A DNA stretch of 64,000 bases from Pasteurella sp049670895 (lineage in GTDB: Bacteria; Pseudomonadota; Gammaproteobacteria; Enterobacterales; Pasteurellaceae): NCBI RefSeq assembly GCF_049670895.1, contig NZ_CP187170.1; one strand, written 5' to 3'. The notes beneath the pieces were generated by a model that worked only from the letters and a program-made list of their open reading frames with translations, searched no databases and was not told the DNA's origin. Within the stretch, counting starts at the first letter, position 1. Each line of letters starts with the position of its first letter. Both the position numbers and the translations under genes were made by a program. Positions 43,437 to 51,415 of the stretch are shown here, piece after piece.

Positions 43437-45089
43437 ATGATGACAAACACAATGAAAAAAACCTTCCTCAATGTAGCCGTAAGTAGTGCGTTAACCCTTT
43501 TCGCTACACAATCCGCATTGGCTGCTCAGGTTCCTGCAGGAACCACTTTGGCGGACAAACAAGAATTACGTTGGAACATCGGATCCAACCCTACCTCTTT
43601 AGACCCGCATAAAATTGAAGGATCACCAGAAGGTTTTGCCTCTCGCCAACTGTTTGAAACCCTTGTAATTTCAGATGCAGAAGGTCATATTATCCCAGGT
43701 GCGGCAGTCAAATGGGAACACAGTCCAGACTTTAAAACATGGACATTCTATCTTCGTCCAGAAGCAAAATGGTCAAATGGCGAACCCGTCACAGCAGAGG
43801 ATTTCGTTTTCTCTTTTCAACGTTTAGCAGATCCGAAAACCGCCTCCCCTTATTCCAGTTATTTAAAATACCTTAAATTAGTCAATGCCGAAGAGGTGAC
43901 CGCTGGGAAAAAAGCCCCTTCAGAATTAGGCGTTAAAGCCCTTGATGCTCACACCTTGCAACTTACCCTGTCTGACAGCGTTCCTTATGCAGATAAACTG
44001 ACCGAACATTATGTGTTAGCCCCTGTGAATAAAAAAGTGATCGAACAATATGGCGATAAATGGACAGATATCAAAAATATTGTGGGGAACGGTGCATTTA
44101 AAGTATCTAACTGGATTATTAATGAAAAATTAGAACTCATTCCTAACCCGAATTACTGGGATCATGCCAAAACGGTGTTAACCAATGTCACGCTTTATCC
44201 TATTGAGTCCGAAAATACCGATGTTGCACGTTATCGTGCAGGGGATTTAGATATGACCAACCATGCCATTCCCGTAGAGCTTTTTACGAAACTCAAAAAA
44301 GAATTACCGAATGAAATTTATACGCCAGCGTCATTGTGTACCTATTTATATGAAATCAATAACAAAAAGCCACCCTTTGATGATCCACGTGTGAGACGTG
44401 CATTAGCTATATCTGTTGAGCGTGATATCATTACCGACAAAGTGTTAGGACAAGGTCAAACCCCAGCTTACAACTTCACCCCAACTTACATTAACGGTGG
44501 CGAAAAAATCCAAAAACCAGAATGGGCAGCCTTATCACAAGCTGAACGGAACAAAGAAGCCATTAAATTATTAAAAGAAGCGGGCTTTGATAAAAAAAAT
44601 CCATTGAATTTCACCTTGTTGTATAACACCTCCGATAATCATAAAAAAGTGGCCATTGCCGCCTCTTCCCTTTGGAAGAAAAACCTTGAAGGGGTAGTCA
44701 ATGTGAAATTGGAAAACCAAGAATGGAAAACCTACTTAGATACACGCCACCAAGGTAACTACCAAGTCACCCGTGCAGGTTGGTGTGCCGACTATAACGA
44801 AGCTACAACCTTCTTAAACTACTTCCTTTCCACCAGTAGTAACAACACAGCGTTTTATAAGAGCAAAGCCTTTGATGATTTATTAGCCTCTTCTTATCAC
44901 GTTGAAACAGATGCAGAACGGGCAGAAATTTATGCGAAAGCCGAACATCAATTAGCGGAAGATTCTGCGTTAATTCCGCTTTATTACTATGTTAGCCCAC
45001 GCATGATGAAACCTTATGTGAAAGGCTTTGCCATTAATCACCCTGCACAAAACTATTATTTAAAAGATGTTTATTTAGTGAAACCTTAA
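43437..45089 (+). CDS. oppA: Oligopeptide ABC transporter substrate-binding protein, first copy
   Basis: 550 residues, family SBP_bac_5. A Sec signal peptide (cleavage near SALAAQVPAG) is followed by the typical ELRWNIGSNPTSLDPHKIEG (about 41-60) and the EWKTYLDTRHQGNYQVTRAGW region of the peptide-binding lobe. It captures oligopeptides in the periplasm for OppBCDF. AAGGAACATA precedes the ATG. A second, closely similar copy lies 107 bases downstream. Confidence 0.96.
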   Translation: MMTNTMKKTFLNVAVSSALTLFATQSALAAQVPAGTTLADKQELRWNIGSNPTSLDPHKIEGSPEGFASRQLFETLVISDAEGHIIPGAAVKWEHSPDFKTWTFYLRPEAKWSNGEPVTAEDFVFSFQRLADPKTASPYSSYLKYLKLVNAEEVTAGKKAPSELGVKALDAHTLQLTLSDSVPYADKLTEHYVLAPVNKKVIEQYGDKWTDIKNIVGNGAFKVSNWIINEKLELIPNPNYWDHAKTVLTNVTLYPIESENTDVARYRAGDLDMTNHAIPVELFTKLKKELPNEIYTPASLCTYLYEINNKKPPFDDPRVRRALAISVERDIITDKVLGQGQTPAYNFTPTYINGGEKIQKPEWAALSQAERNKEAIKLLKEAGFDKKNPLNFTLLYNTSDNHKKVAIAASSLWKKNLEGVVNVKLENQEWKTYLDTRHQGNYQVTRAGWCADYNEATTFLNYFLSTSSNNTAFYKSKAFDDLLASSYHVETDAERAEIYAKAEHQLAEDSALIPLYYYVSPRMMKPYVKGFAINHPAQNYYLKDVYLVKP

Positions 45090-45097
45090 TTGTTGTG

Positions 45098-45174
45098 ATT
45101 CACGTTGGTGCATAAACAACGTGAATACATCACTTTCCTCACTCATTTTACGCAAGATAAAGGATATCTTGCGT
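45098..45174 (+). promoter_or_regulatory. Two strong hairpins between the oppA copies
   Basis: ATTCACGTTG (45098-45107) pairs with CAACGTGAAT (45117-45126), and ACGCAAGATA (45150-45159) pairs with TATCTTGCGT (45165-45174); each has a 10-bp stem. Neither is followed by a T run. The second one's loop (AAGGA) could also shield a ribosome-binding sequence. They may stabilise the upstream oppA mRNA or limit readthrough into the second copy. Confidence 0.65.
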
Positions 45175-45196
45175 GAAACGCTTATATAAGGAAATT

Positions 45197-46837
45197 ATGA
45201 TGAAAAAAAATACCCAAAAAAATCTCTTCAAACACCTACTTTTCTGCTCACTTTTAGGCTTTTCTAGCCACGTTTTTTCTGCCAATGTGCCTGCAGGCAC
45301 GGCGTTGGCGGAAAACCAGACCTTCCGTTATGACAATGGAGCCGATCCTGCCTCGATCGACCCACAAAAAGTGCAAGAAGATGCAGGCAGTAATATTGTC
45401 AGACAACTGTTTGAAACCTTAGTCATTTCTGATGCAAAAGGTAATTTGCTCCCTGGTGCAGCAGAAAAATGGCAGCATAGCGAAGATTACAAAACCTGGA
45501 CTTTCCATTTAAGAAAAAATGCCAAATGGTCAAATGGCGATCCTGTTCTTGCCAGTGATTTCGTCTTTGCATTCCGTCGCTTAGCCGATCCCAAAACGGC
45601 GGCAACCTATGCCAGCTATTTAGAATACTTAAAATTGGCTCACGCCTCTGACATCATTGCAGGTAAGCAACCCCTAGATGCATTAGGCATTCAAGCCCTT
45701 GATGATCACACCTTAACCTTAACGTTGAGCGAAAGTGTGCCTTATTTAGACAAACTGCTTGAATACCCTGCTCTCGCCCCTGTCAATCAAAAGGTGGTTG
45801 AGAAATACGGCGATGCGTGGATCAAAGTGGAAAACATGGTAGGGAATGGGCCCTTTAAACTCACAAATTGGATCATTAATGAAAAATTAGAAATGGAAGC
45901 GAATCCTCATTATTGGGATCACAAAAACACCTTGTTGACCAAGGTCATTATGTATCCGATTTCCTCTGATAATATTTCTTATACCCGTTATCGTGCAAAT
46001 GAATTGGATATTGCCCGTTTCCCAAGTGAACTTCGTGCCAAAGTGAAAAAAGAATTGGCTTCAGAAGTTCATATTGCCCCGTTTCTTTCCACCTATTACT
46101 ACGAGCTGAATCACAATGTTGAACCCACCAAAAATAAGTGGGTTCGCCAAGCACTGTCCCTCGCCTTAGAACGTCATATTATTACTGACAAAGTATTAGG
46201 TAATGGTCAAGTCCCAGCTTATTCCTTTACCCCGCCTTACATCAGTGGTGGGCATAAAATTCAAGCTCCAGAATGGTCAACTTGGTCTCAAAAAGAACGG
46301 AATCAAAAAGCCATTGAATTGTTAAAGCAAGCAGGTTACAGCCAAGACAATCCATTGCGTTTCACCCTACTCTATAACACGAGTGAAGGACATAAAAGTA
46401 TTGCCATTGCGGCAGCGTCTATTTGGAAGAAAAATACGGATAAATTAGTGGACGTAAAATTAGAAAATCAGGAATGGAAAACCTTCCTTGATACCAAAAA
46501 TAGCGGACATTATACGGTGGCACGTTCAGGTTGGAATGCCGATTATAACGATGCCTCAACCTTCTTAAACATCTATTTATCCACCAGCACGAATAACGCC
46601 GCAGGTTATAAAAACGCACTTTATGATCAACAATTAGCCCAATCATTTTCTGTGCAAAATGAAGAGGAACGTGCTGAGGTATACGCCAAAGCACAGGCGA
46701 TTTTAGATGAAGATTTTGCGACACTGCCTATCTATTACTATACCAGTGTGAAGCTCATCAAGCCGAATGTGAAAGGGTTTGCTTTTGGTCATCCAACGAA
46801 TGCTTATTATTTTAAAGACGTTTATTTAACGCAATAA
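45197..46837 (+). CDS. oppA: Oligopeptide ABC transporter substrate-binding protein, second copy
   Basis: 546 residues from ATG 45197, which has AAGGAAATT upstream; the in-frame start at 45173 adds eight residues with no site. It has the same fold and blocks as the first copy (signal peptide ending VFSANVPAG, FRYDNGADPASIDPQ, GNGPFKLTNWIINEKLEM, LENQEWKTFLDTKNSGHYTV) but many substitutions, so this is an old tandem duplication and not a recent copy. Probably a paralogue with different peptide preference. Confidence 0.94.
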   Translation: MMKKNTQKNLFKHLLFCSLLGFSSHVFSANVPAGTALAENQTFRYDNGADPASIDPQKVQEDAGSNIVRQLFETLVISDAKGNLLPGAAEKWQHSEDYKTWTFHLRKNAKWSNGDPVLASDFVFAFRRLADPKTAATYASYLEYLKLAHASDIIAGKQPLDALGIQALDDHTLTLTLSESVPYLDKLLEYPALAPVNQKVVEKYGDAWIKVENMVGNGPFKLTNWIINEKLEMEANPHYWDHKNTLLTKVIMYPISSDNISYTRYRANELDIARFPSELRAKVKKELASEVHIAPFLSTYYYELNHNVEPTKNKWVRQALSLALERHIITDKVLGNGQVPAYSFTPPYISGGHKIQAPEWSTWSQKERNQKAIELLKQAGYSQDNPLRFTLLYNTSEGHKSIAIAAASIWKKNTDKLVDVKLENQEWKTFLDTKNSGHYTVARSGWNADYNDASTFLNIYLSTSTNNAAGYKNALYDQQLAQSFSVQNEEERAEVYAKAQAILDEDFATLPIYYYTSVKLIKPNVKGFAFGHPTNAYYFKDVYLTQ

Positions 46838-46842
46838 CGCCC

Positions 46843-46885
46843 AAAGTGCGGTCGATTTTGCAAAAGTTTTGACCGCACTTTTTTC
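46843..46885 (+). terminator. Inverted USS pair after the second oppA
   Basis: AAAGTGCGGTC (46843-46853) pairs with GACCGCACTTT (46871-46881), followed by TTTT. It would attenuate readthrough from the abundant binding-protein genes into oppBCDF, a common arrangement. Confidence 0.75.
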
Positions 46886-46933
46886 GCTTTTTTGTTTTTA
46901 TGAATTTATTTTTTGGATTGGGATTATCATCGT

Positions 46934-47854
46934 ATGTTTAAACTCATTCTTCGTCGCTTTCTGCAAGCGATCCCCACATTATTTATTCTGATCACCATTT
47001 CATTTTTTATGATGCGACTTGCCCCTGGCAGCCCATTTACCAGTGAAAAGAACTTTCCCCCTGAGGTCATTGCCAACATTGAAGCGAAATATCACCTCAA
47101 TGAACCCCTTTATAAGCAATATTTTATTTACCTAAAAGATTTAGCTCATGGTGATTTCGGGCCTTCTTTTAAATATAAAGACTATACCGTTAACCAATTG
47201 GTTGCCAACGCTTTCCCCGTTTCTTTTAAACTGGGGTTTTCTGCCTTTTTAGTGGCATTAACGCTAGGCGTTGCGGCAGGCACCATTGCCGCCTTAAAAC
47301 AAAATAAATGGATTGATTACCTGATCATGACCTTTGCCATGACAGGCGTGGTGATCCCAAGCTTTGTGATTGCACCACTTTTGGTCTTACTGTTTGCAAT
47401 TCACTTGCAATGGCTCCCTTCTGGTGGCTGGGAAGGCGGGCAATTTAAATTTATGCTCATGCCAATGACCGCACTTTGCTTATCCTACATTGCGAGTATT
47501 GCTCGTATTACCCGAGGCTCCATGATCGAAGTGCTACACTCCAATTTTATTCGTACCGCCAAAGCGAAGGGCTTACCTTTACATCGTATTTTACTCAAAC
47601 ACGCCTTACGCCCTGCGTTATTGCCCGTGATTTCTTACATGGGTCCAGCCTTCGTCGGTATTATCACAGGCTCAATGGTCATTGAAAGTATTTTCGGCTT
47701 ACCTGGCATTGGGCAGCTTTTCGTCAACGGGGCATTAAACCGTGATTATTCCTTAGTGTTAAGTTTAACGATTTTAGTCGGTGCATTAACCATCGCCTTT
47801 AATGCGATTGTCGATATTTTATATGCCGTTATCGATCCAAAAATCCGTTATTAA
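46934..47854 (+). CDS. oppB: Oligopeptide ABC transporter permease OppB
   Basis: 306 residues from ATG 46934 (a frame to 46913 adds seven). About six membrane helices, MFKLILRRFLQAIPTLFILITISFFMMRLAPG at the start and the EAA-type coupling loop RTAKAKGLPLHRILLKHALRPA. It forms the peptide channel with OppC. A USS core lies in its coding region near 47468. Confidence 0.96.
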   Translation: MFKLILRRFLQAIPTLFILITISFFMMRLAPGSPFTSEKNFPPEVIANIEAKYHLNEPLYKQYFIYLKDLAHGDFGPSFKYKDYTVNQLVANAFPVSFKLGFSAFLVALTLGVAAGTIAALKQNKWIDYLIMTFAMTGVVIPSFVIAPLLVLLFAIHLQWLPSGGWEGGQFKFMLMPMTALCLSYIASIARITRGSMIEVLHSNFIRTAKAKGLPLHRILLKHALRPALLPVISYMGPAFVGIITGSMVIESIFGLPGIGQLFVNGALNRDYSLVLSLTILVGALTIAFNAIVDILYAVIDPKIRY

Positions 47855-47884
47855 CCGCCAAAAATCCTTAAAGAGAGACGAATC

Positions 47885-48796
47885 ATGTTAAAAAATCAAA
47901 AAGATGCTGAACTACTTGAAAGCGTCAGTGAAAAACTCGATACCTTGGAAGGACGCAGTTTATGGCAAGATGCAAGCCGCCGTTTCTTTCATAATAAAGC
48001 AGCATTAGCCAGCTTATTTATTCTATTTTGCATCAGTTTATTTGTGATTTTTGCCCCTATGCTCATGCCATTTAGCTATGATGATACGGACTGGGGCATG
48101 TTATCCATGCCGCCAGATATGGAATCCATGCACTATTTCGGCACCGATGGATCAGGACGCGATCTCTTAGTGCGTGTTGCCATTGGTGGCAGAATTTCCT
48201 TGTTAGTGGGGATTGCTGGTGCCTTAATTGCGGTATTGGTTGGGACCTTGTACGGGGCGACATCTGGCTACATTGGTGGCACGGTGGATACACTGATGAT
48301 GCGATTTTTAGAAATCCTCAATTCTTTCCCCTTCATGTTCTTTGTGATCCTACTGGTCACCTTTTTCGGACAAAATATTTTATTAATTTTTGTCGCAATT
48401 GGTATGGTGTCATGGCTAGATATGGCGAGGATTGTGCGAGGGCAAACCCTGAGTTTAAAACAAAAAGAATTTATTGAAGCCGCCATTGTGTGTGGTGTGT
48501 CTTCACGTCAAATTGTATGGCGTCATATTGTGCCCAACGTGTTAGGCGTGGTGGTGGTTTATGCCTCTCTTTTAGTCCCAGGTATGATTTTGTTTGAATC
48601 CTTTTTAAGTTTCTTAGGATTAGGTACACAAGAACCGCTAAGTAGTTGGGGTGCCTTATTAAATGATGGGGCAAAATCCATGGAGGCTACGCCTTGGTTA
48701 CTGGTTTTCCCTGCCTTATTTTTGGTCATTACCCTATTTTGTTTTAACTTTATCGGTGATGGATTGCGTGATGCACTCGATCCAAAAGATCGCTAA
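47885..48796 (+). CDS. oppC: Oligopeptide ABC transporter permease OppC
   Basis: 303 residues. A charged N-terminus (about 1-35), then six membrane helices and the coupling loop EFIEAAIVCGVSSRQIVWRHIVPN. Conserved GTDGSGRDLLVRVAIGGRISL. It begins 30 bases after oppB. Confidence 0.96.
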   Translation: MLKNQKDAELLESVSEKLDTLEGRSLWQDASRRFFHNKAALASLFILFCISLFVIFAPMLMPFSYDDTDWGMLSMPPDMESMHYFGTDGSGRDLLVRVAIGGRISLLVGIAGALIAVLVGTLYGATSGYIGGTVDTLMMRFLEILNSFPFMFFVILLVTFFGQNILLIFVAIGMVSWLDMARIVRGQTLSLKQKEFIEAAIVCGVSSRQIVWRHIVPNVLGVVVVYASLLVPGMILFESFLSFLGLGTQEPLSSWGALLNDGAKSMEATPWLLVFPALFLVITLFCFNFIGDGLRDALDPKDR

Positions 48797-48819
48797 TCAT
48801 ACCGCACTTGGAGAGAAAA

Positions 48820-49812
48820 ATGACAACAAACCACTTACTACTCGATGTACAAGACTTGCGTGTTACCTTCAAAACCCCTGATGGAGATGTCACCGCTGTC
48901 AATAACTTAACCTTTTCCTTAAAAGCAGGCGAAACATTAGGCATTGTGGGAGAATCGGGCTCGGGCAAATCACAAACCGCCTTTGCTTTAATGGGGTTAC
49001 TTGCCGATAACGGTCGCATTGCGGGTTCTGCAAAATTTAATGGGCAAGAAATTCTTAACTTACCAGAAGCCCAGCTTAACCGCTTGCGTGCAGAACAAAT
49101 TGCCATGATCTTTCAAGATCCGATGACTTCGCTCAATCCTTATATGAAAATTGGCGAACAGTTAATGGAAGTCTTGATCTTACATAAAGGCATGGATCGG
49201 AAAACCGCATTTGAAGAATCCGTACGCATGCTCGATGCGGTGAAAATGCCCGAAGCACGTAAACGTATGAATATGTATCCACACGAATTTTCGGGGGGAA
49301 TGCGTCAACGTGTGATGATCGCCATGGCGTTGCTATGTCGTCCGAAATTATTAATTGCAGACGAACCCACCACCGCATTAGACGTCACCGTACAGGCACA
49401 AATCATGACCTTGTTAAATGAATTAAAACGTGAATTTAACACCGCAATTATTATGATTACCCATGACTTAGGCGTGGTGGCAGGTATTTGTGATAACGTG
49501 CTGGTAATGTATGGTGGACGAACCATGGAATACGGCAGTGCAGAACAAATTTTCTATCGCCCAAGTCACCCTTATTCCATCGGCTTAATTGGTGCCGTAC
49601 CTCGTGTAGATGGTGAAGCAGAAGAGTTGATCACCATTCCAGGTAATCCCCCAAACTTATTACATTTGCCAAGTGGTTGCCCATTCCAACCACGTTGTGT
49701 CCATGCAAGCGAAAGCTGTTTAAATGCCCCAACGTTAGATTTATTGCCTGATCAACGTTTACGTGCTTGTTTTGTCCCCGCTGAGCAATTAATAAGAGGT
49801 AATGCATCATGA
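48820..49812 (+). CDS. oppD: Oligopeptide ABC transporter ATPase OppD
   Basis: 330 residues from ATG 48820 with GGAGAG upstream. Walker A GESGSGKSQ, signature FSGGMRQRV, Walker B LLIADEPTTALD, switch His in MITHDLG, and the Cys-rich OppD-type tail CPFQPRCVHASESC that in the family can hold an iron-sulfur cluster. It overlaps oppF by four bases (ATGA). Confidence 0.96.
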   Translation: MTTNHLLLDVQDLRVTFKTPDGDVTAVNNLTFSLKAGETLGIVGESGSGKSQTAFALMGLLADNGRIAGSAKFNGQEILNLPEAQLNRLRAEQIAMIFQDPMTSLNPYMKIGEQLMEVLILHKGMDRKTAFEESVRMLDAVKMPEARKRMNMYPHEFSGGMRQRVMIAMALLCRPKLLIADEPTTALDVTVQAQIMTLLNELKREFNTAIIMITHDLGVVAGICDNVLVMYGGRTMEYGSAEQIFYRPSHPYSIGLIGAVPRVDGEAEELITIPGNPPNLLHLPSGCPFQPRCVHASESCLNAPTLDLLPDQRLRACFVPAEQLIRGNAS

Positions 49813-50798
49813 GCAAAGCCAAAAAAGTGATCTTAGACATTCAGAATTTAAGTGTTCATTTCAAAATTAAAGACACGAAATCCTTGTTTTTTCCAAAACA
49901 TCAAACACTTAAAGCCGTCAATCATGTTTCTTTCCAGCTTTATGAAGGTGAAACCCTCGGCGTGGTGGGGGAATCGGGTTGTGGAAAATCCACGCTTGCT
50001 CGTGCCATCACAGGTTTAGTGCCTAGCACAGAGGGAAACATTGTTTGGCTAGGCAAAGAGTTAACCCAACAAAGTCCGCAAGAATGGAAAACAGTGCGTA
50101 GCGATATTCAAATGATCTTCCAAGATCCACTCGCTTCATTAAATCCCCGCATGACCATTGGCAACATTATTGCGGAACCGTTAAAAATTTATCAACCGCA
50201 TTTAAGCCCCGATGAAGTGAAAGAAAAAGTGCGGACGATGATGATGAAAGTGGGTTTATTGCCTAACTTAATTAACCGTTATCCACACGAGTTTTCTGGT
50301 GGACAATGTCAACGCATTGGGATCGCCCGTGCCTTGATTGTGGAACCTAAATTAATTATTTGTGATGAACCCGTATCCGCATTAGACGTTTCCATTCAAG
50401 CACAAGTGGTCAATTTATTAAAATCCCTCCAACGTGAAATGGGTTTATCATTAATTTTCATTGCACATGATCTTGCTGTGGTGAAACACATTTCCGATCG
50501 TGTGTTAGTCATGTATTTAGGCAATGCGGTTGAGTTAGGTAACTATGAACAGGTCTATCACGATACCAAACACCCTTACACCAAAGCCTTAATGTCTGCC
50601 GTGCCAATTCCTGATCCTAAATTGGAACGCAACAAACACATACAATTGCTTGAAGGCGATCTCCCCTCGCCGATAAATCCCCCATCAGGTTGTGTTTTTC
50701 GAACCCGCTGCCCATTAGCCGATCAACACTGCATTGCAGAAAAACCTCGACTAAAAGGGCAACACAACCATGTTGTCGCCTGTTTTAAAGCAGATTAA
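49809..50798 (+). CDS. oppF: Oligopeptide ABC transporter ATPase OppF
   Basis: 329 residues. Walker A GESGCGKST, signature FSGGQCQRI, Walker B LIICDEPVSALD, His in FIAHDLAVV, C-terminal Cys-rich tail CVFRTRCPLADQHC. It pairs with OppD as the second ATPase. A terminator follows after 10 bases. Confidence 0.96.
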   Translation: MSKAKKVILDIQNLSVHFKIKDTKSLFFPKHQTLKAVNHVSFQLYEGETLGVVGESGCGKSTLARAITGLVPSTEGNIVWLGKELTQQSPQEWKTVRSDIQMIFQDPLASLNPRMTIGNIIAEPLKIYQPHLSPDEVKEKVRTMMMKVGLLPNLINRYPHEFSGGQCQRIGIARALIVEPKLIICDEPVSALDVSIQAQVVNLLKSLQREMGLSLIFIAHDLAVVKHISDRVLVMYLGNAVELGNYEQVYHDTKHPYTKALMSAVPIPDPKLERNKHIQLLEGDLPSPINPPSGCVFRTRCPLADQHCIAEKPRLKGQHNHVVACFKAD

Positions 50799-50808
50799 CC
50801 CCATCACA

Positions 50809-50834
50809 TACCGCACGAAAGTGCGGTATTTTTT
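50809..50834 (+). terminator. Rho-independent terminator of the opp operon (inverted USS)
   Basis: TACCGCAC (50809-50816) pairs with GTGCGGTA (50821-50828) across a GAAA loop, followed by TTTTTT. The stem is made of a USS core and its inverse. A second unpaired USS core follows near 50860. Confidence 0.9.
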
Positions 50835-50914
50835 CGCAAAATTTTCTTAAAATCCACCGCACTTTGCACACCCTTCTCTACCAAATGCCGTATTTTCCTC
50901 TCAACTTTATCTTA

Positions 50915-50937
50915 TTTTTGCGATCAGGATCGTGAAA
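50915..50937 (+). promoter_or_regulatory. CRP-S (Sxy-dependent competence) site upstream of comEA
   Basis: TTTTTGCGATCAGG then ATCGTGAAA: the non-canonical CRP-S/CRE box of Pasteurellaceae competence genes (TTTTTGCGATC-N2-GATCGCAAAA type), matching at nearly every key position including GCGATC. It lies about 100 bases before comEA. Such sites need CRP plus Sxy; the gene belongs to the known competence regulon, which supports the call. Confidence 0.8.
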
Positions 50938-51034
50938 GCCTGTAAAATCGCTCGCCAGTTTTGGCAAATTCACACAAAGTAGTGCCGTTGAATTGATCAA
51001 CAACCTCTAATCATTACTTGAGAAGGAAAATGCT

Positions 51035-51361
51035 ATGACATTCAAATCGTTATTTGTTTCAATCATGACGTGCTGTGCAGTATTCACAAGCACTAACGTG
51101 CTTGCCGACAACAGCACAAACCCAACCACAGACCCCACACCCGTTGCAACACAACAAGTCATCACCGATAAAGTGAATATCAATACCGCCACTGCCAGTG
51201 AACTACAAAAAGCGTTAATTGGGATCGGTGCGAAAAAAGCAGAAGCCATCGTGCAATACCGTGAAGCCCATGGGGCATTTACTGCCGTTGAGCAATTATT
51301 GGAAGTGCAAGGCATTGGCAAAGCGACCTTAGAAAAAAATAAAGCACGCATTATGTTATAA
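51035..51361 (+). CDS. comEA: Competence DNA-binding protein ComEA/ComE1
   Basis: 108 residues. A signal peptide (to about LADN, residue 25) and a Thr/Pro linker precede the helix-hairpin-helix pair VNINTATASELQKAL (47-61) and IGAKKAEAIVQYREAHGAF, then LEVQGIGKATLEKNK. It binds incoming DNA in the periplasm during natural transformation, consistent with the many uptake signals in this genome. Preceded by a CRP-S site. Confidence 0.95.
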   Translation: MTFKSLFVSIMTCCAVFTSTNVLADNSTNPTTDPTPVATQQVITDKVNINTATASELQKALIGIGAKKAEAIVQYREAHGAFTAVEQLLEVQGIGKATLEKNKARIML

Positions 51362-51380
51362 GTCGGAAGATTATGTAGAA

Positions 51381-51409
51381 AAAGCGGGTATTGCTCCTCC
51401 CGCTTTATT
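51381..51409. terminator. Bidirectional terminator between comEA and recQ
   Basis: AAAGCGGG (51381-51388) pairs with CCCGCTTT (51399-51406); T-rich sequence follows on the plus strand and a T5 run on the minus strand. It serves both convergent genes. Confidence 0.85.
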
Positions 51410-51415
51410 TTGCAT

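Noticed and set aside
43437..43460. GcvB small-RNA target at the first oppA
   Set aside because: Only a short AACACAA match to the known Pasteurella target motif; too short to support.
10929..50834. Repeated AAGTGCGGT motif as CRISPR or transposon ends
   Set aside because: Scattered singly and in inverted pairs without regular spacers; they are uptake signal sequences.
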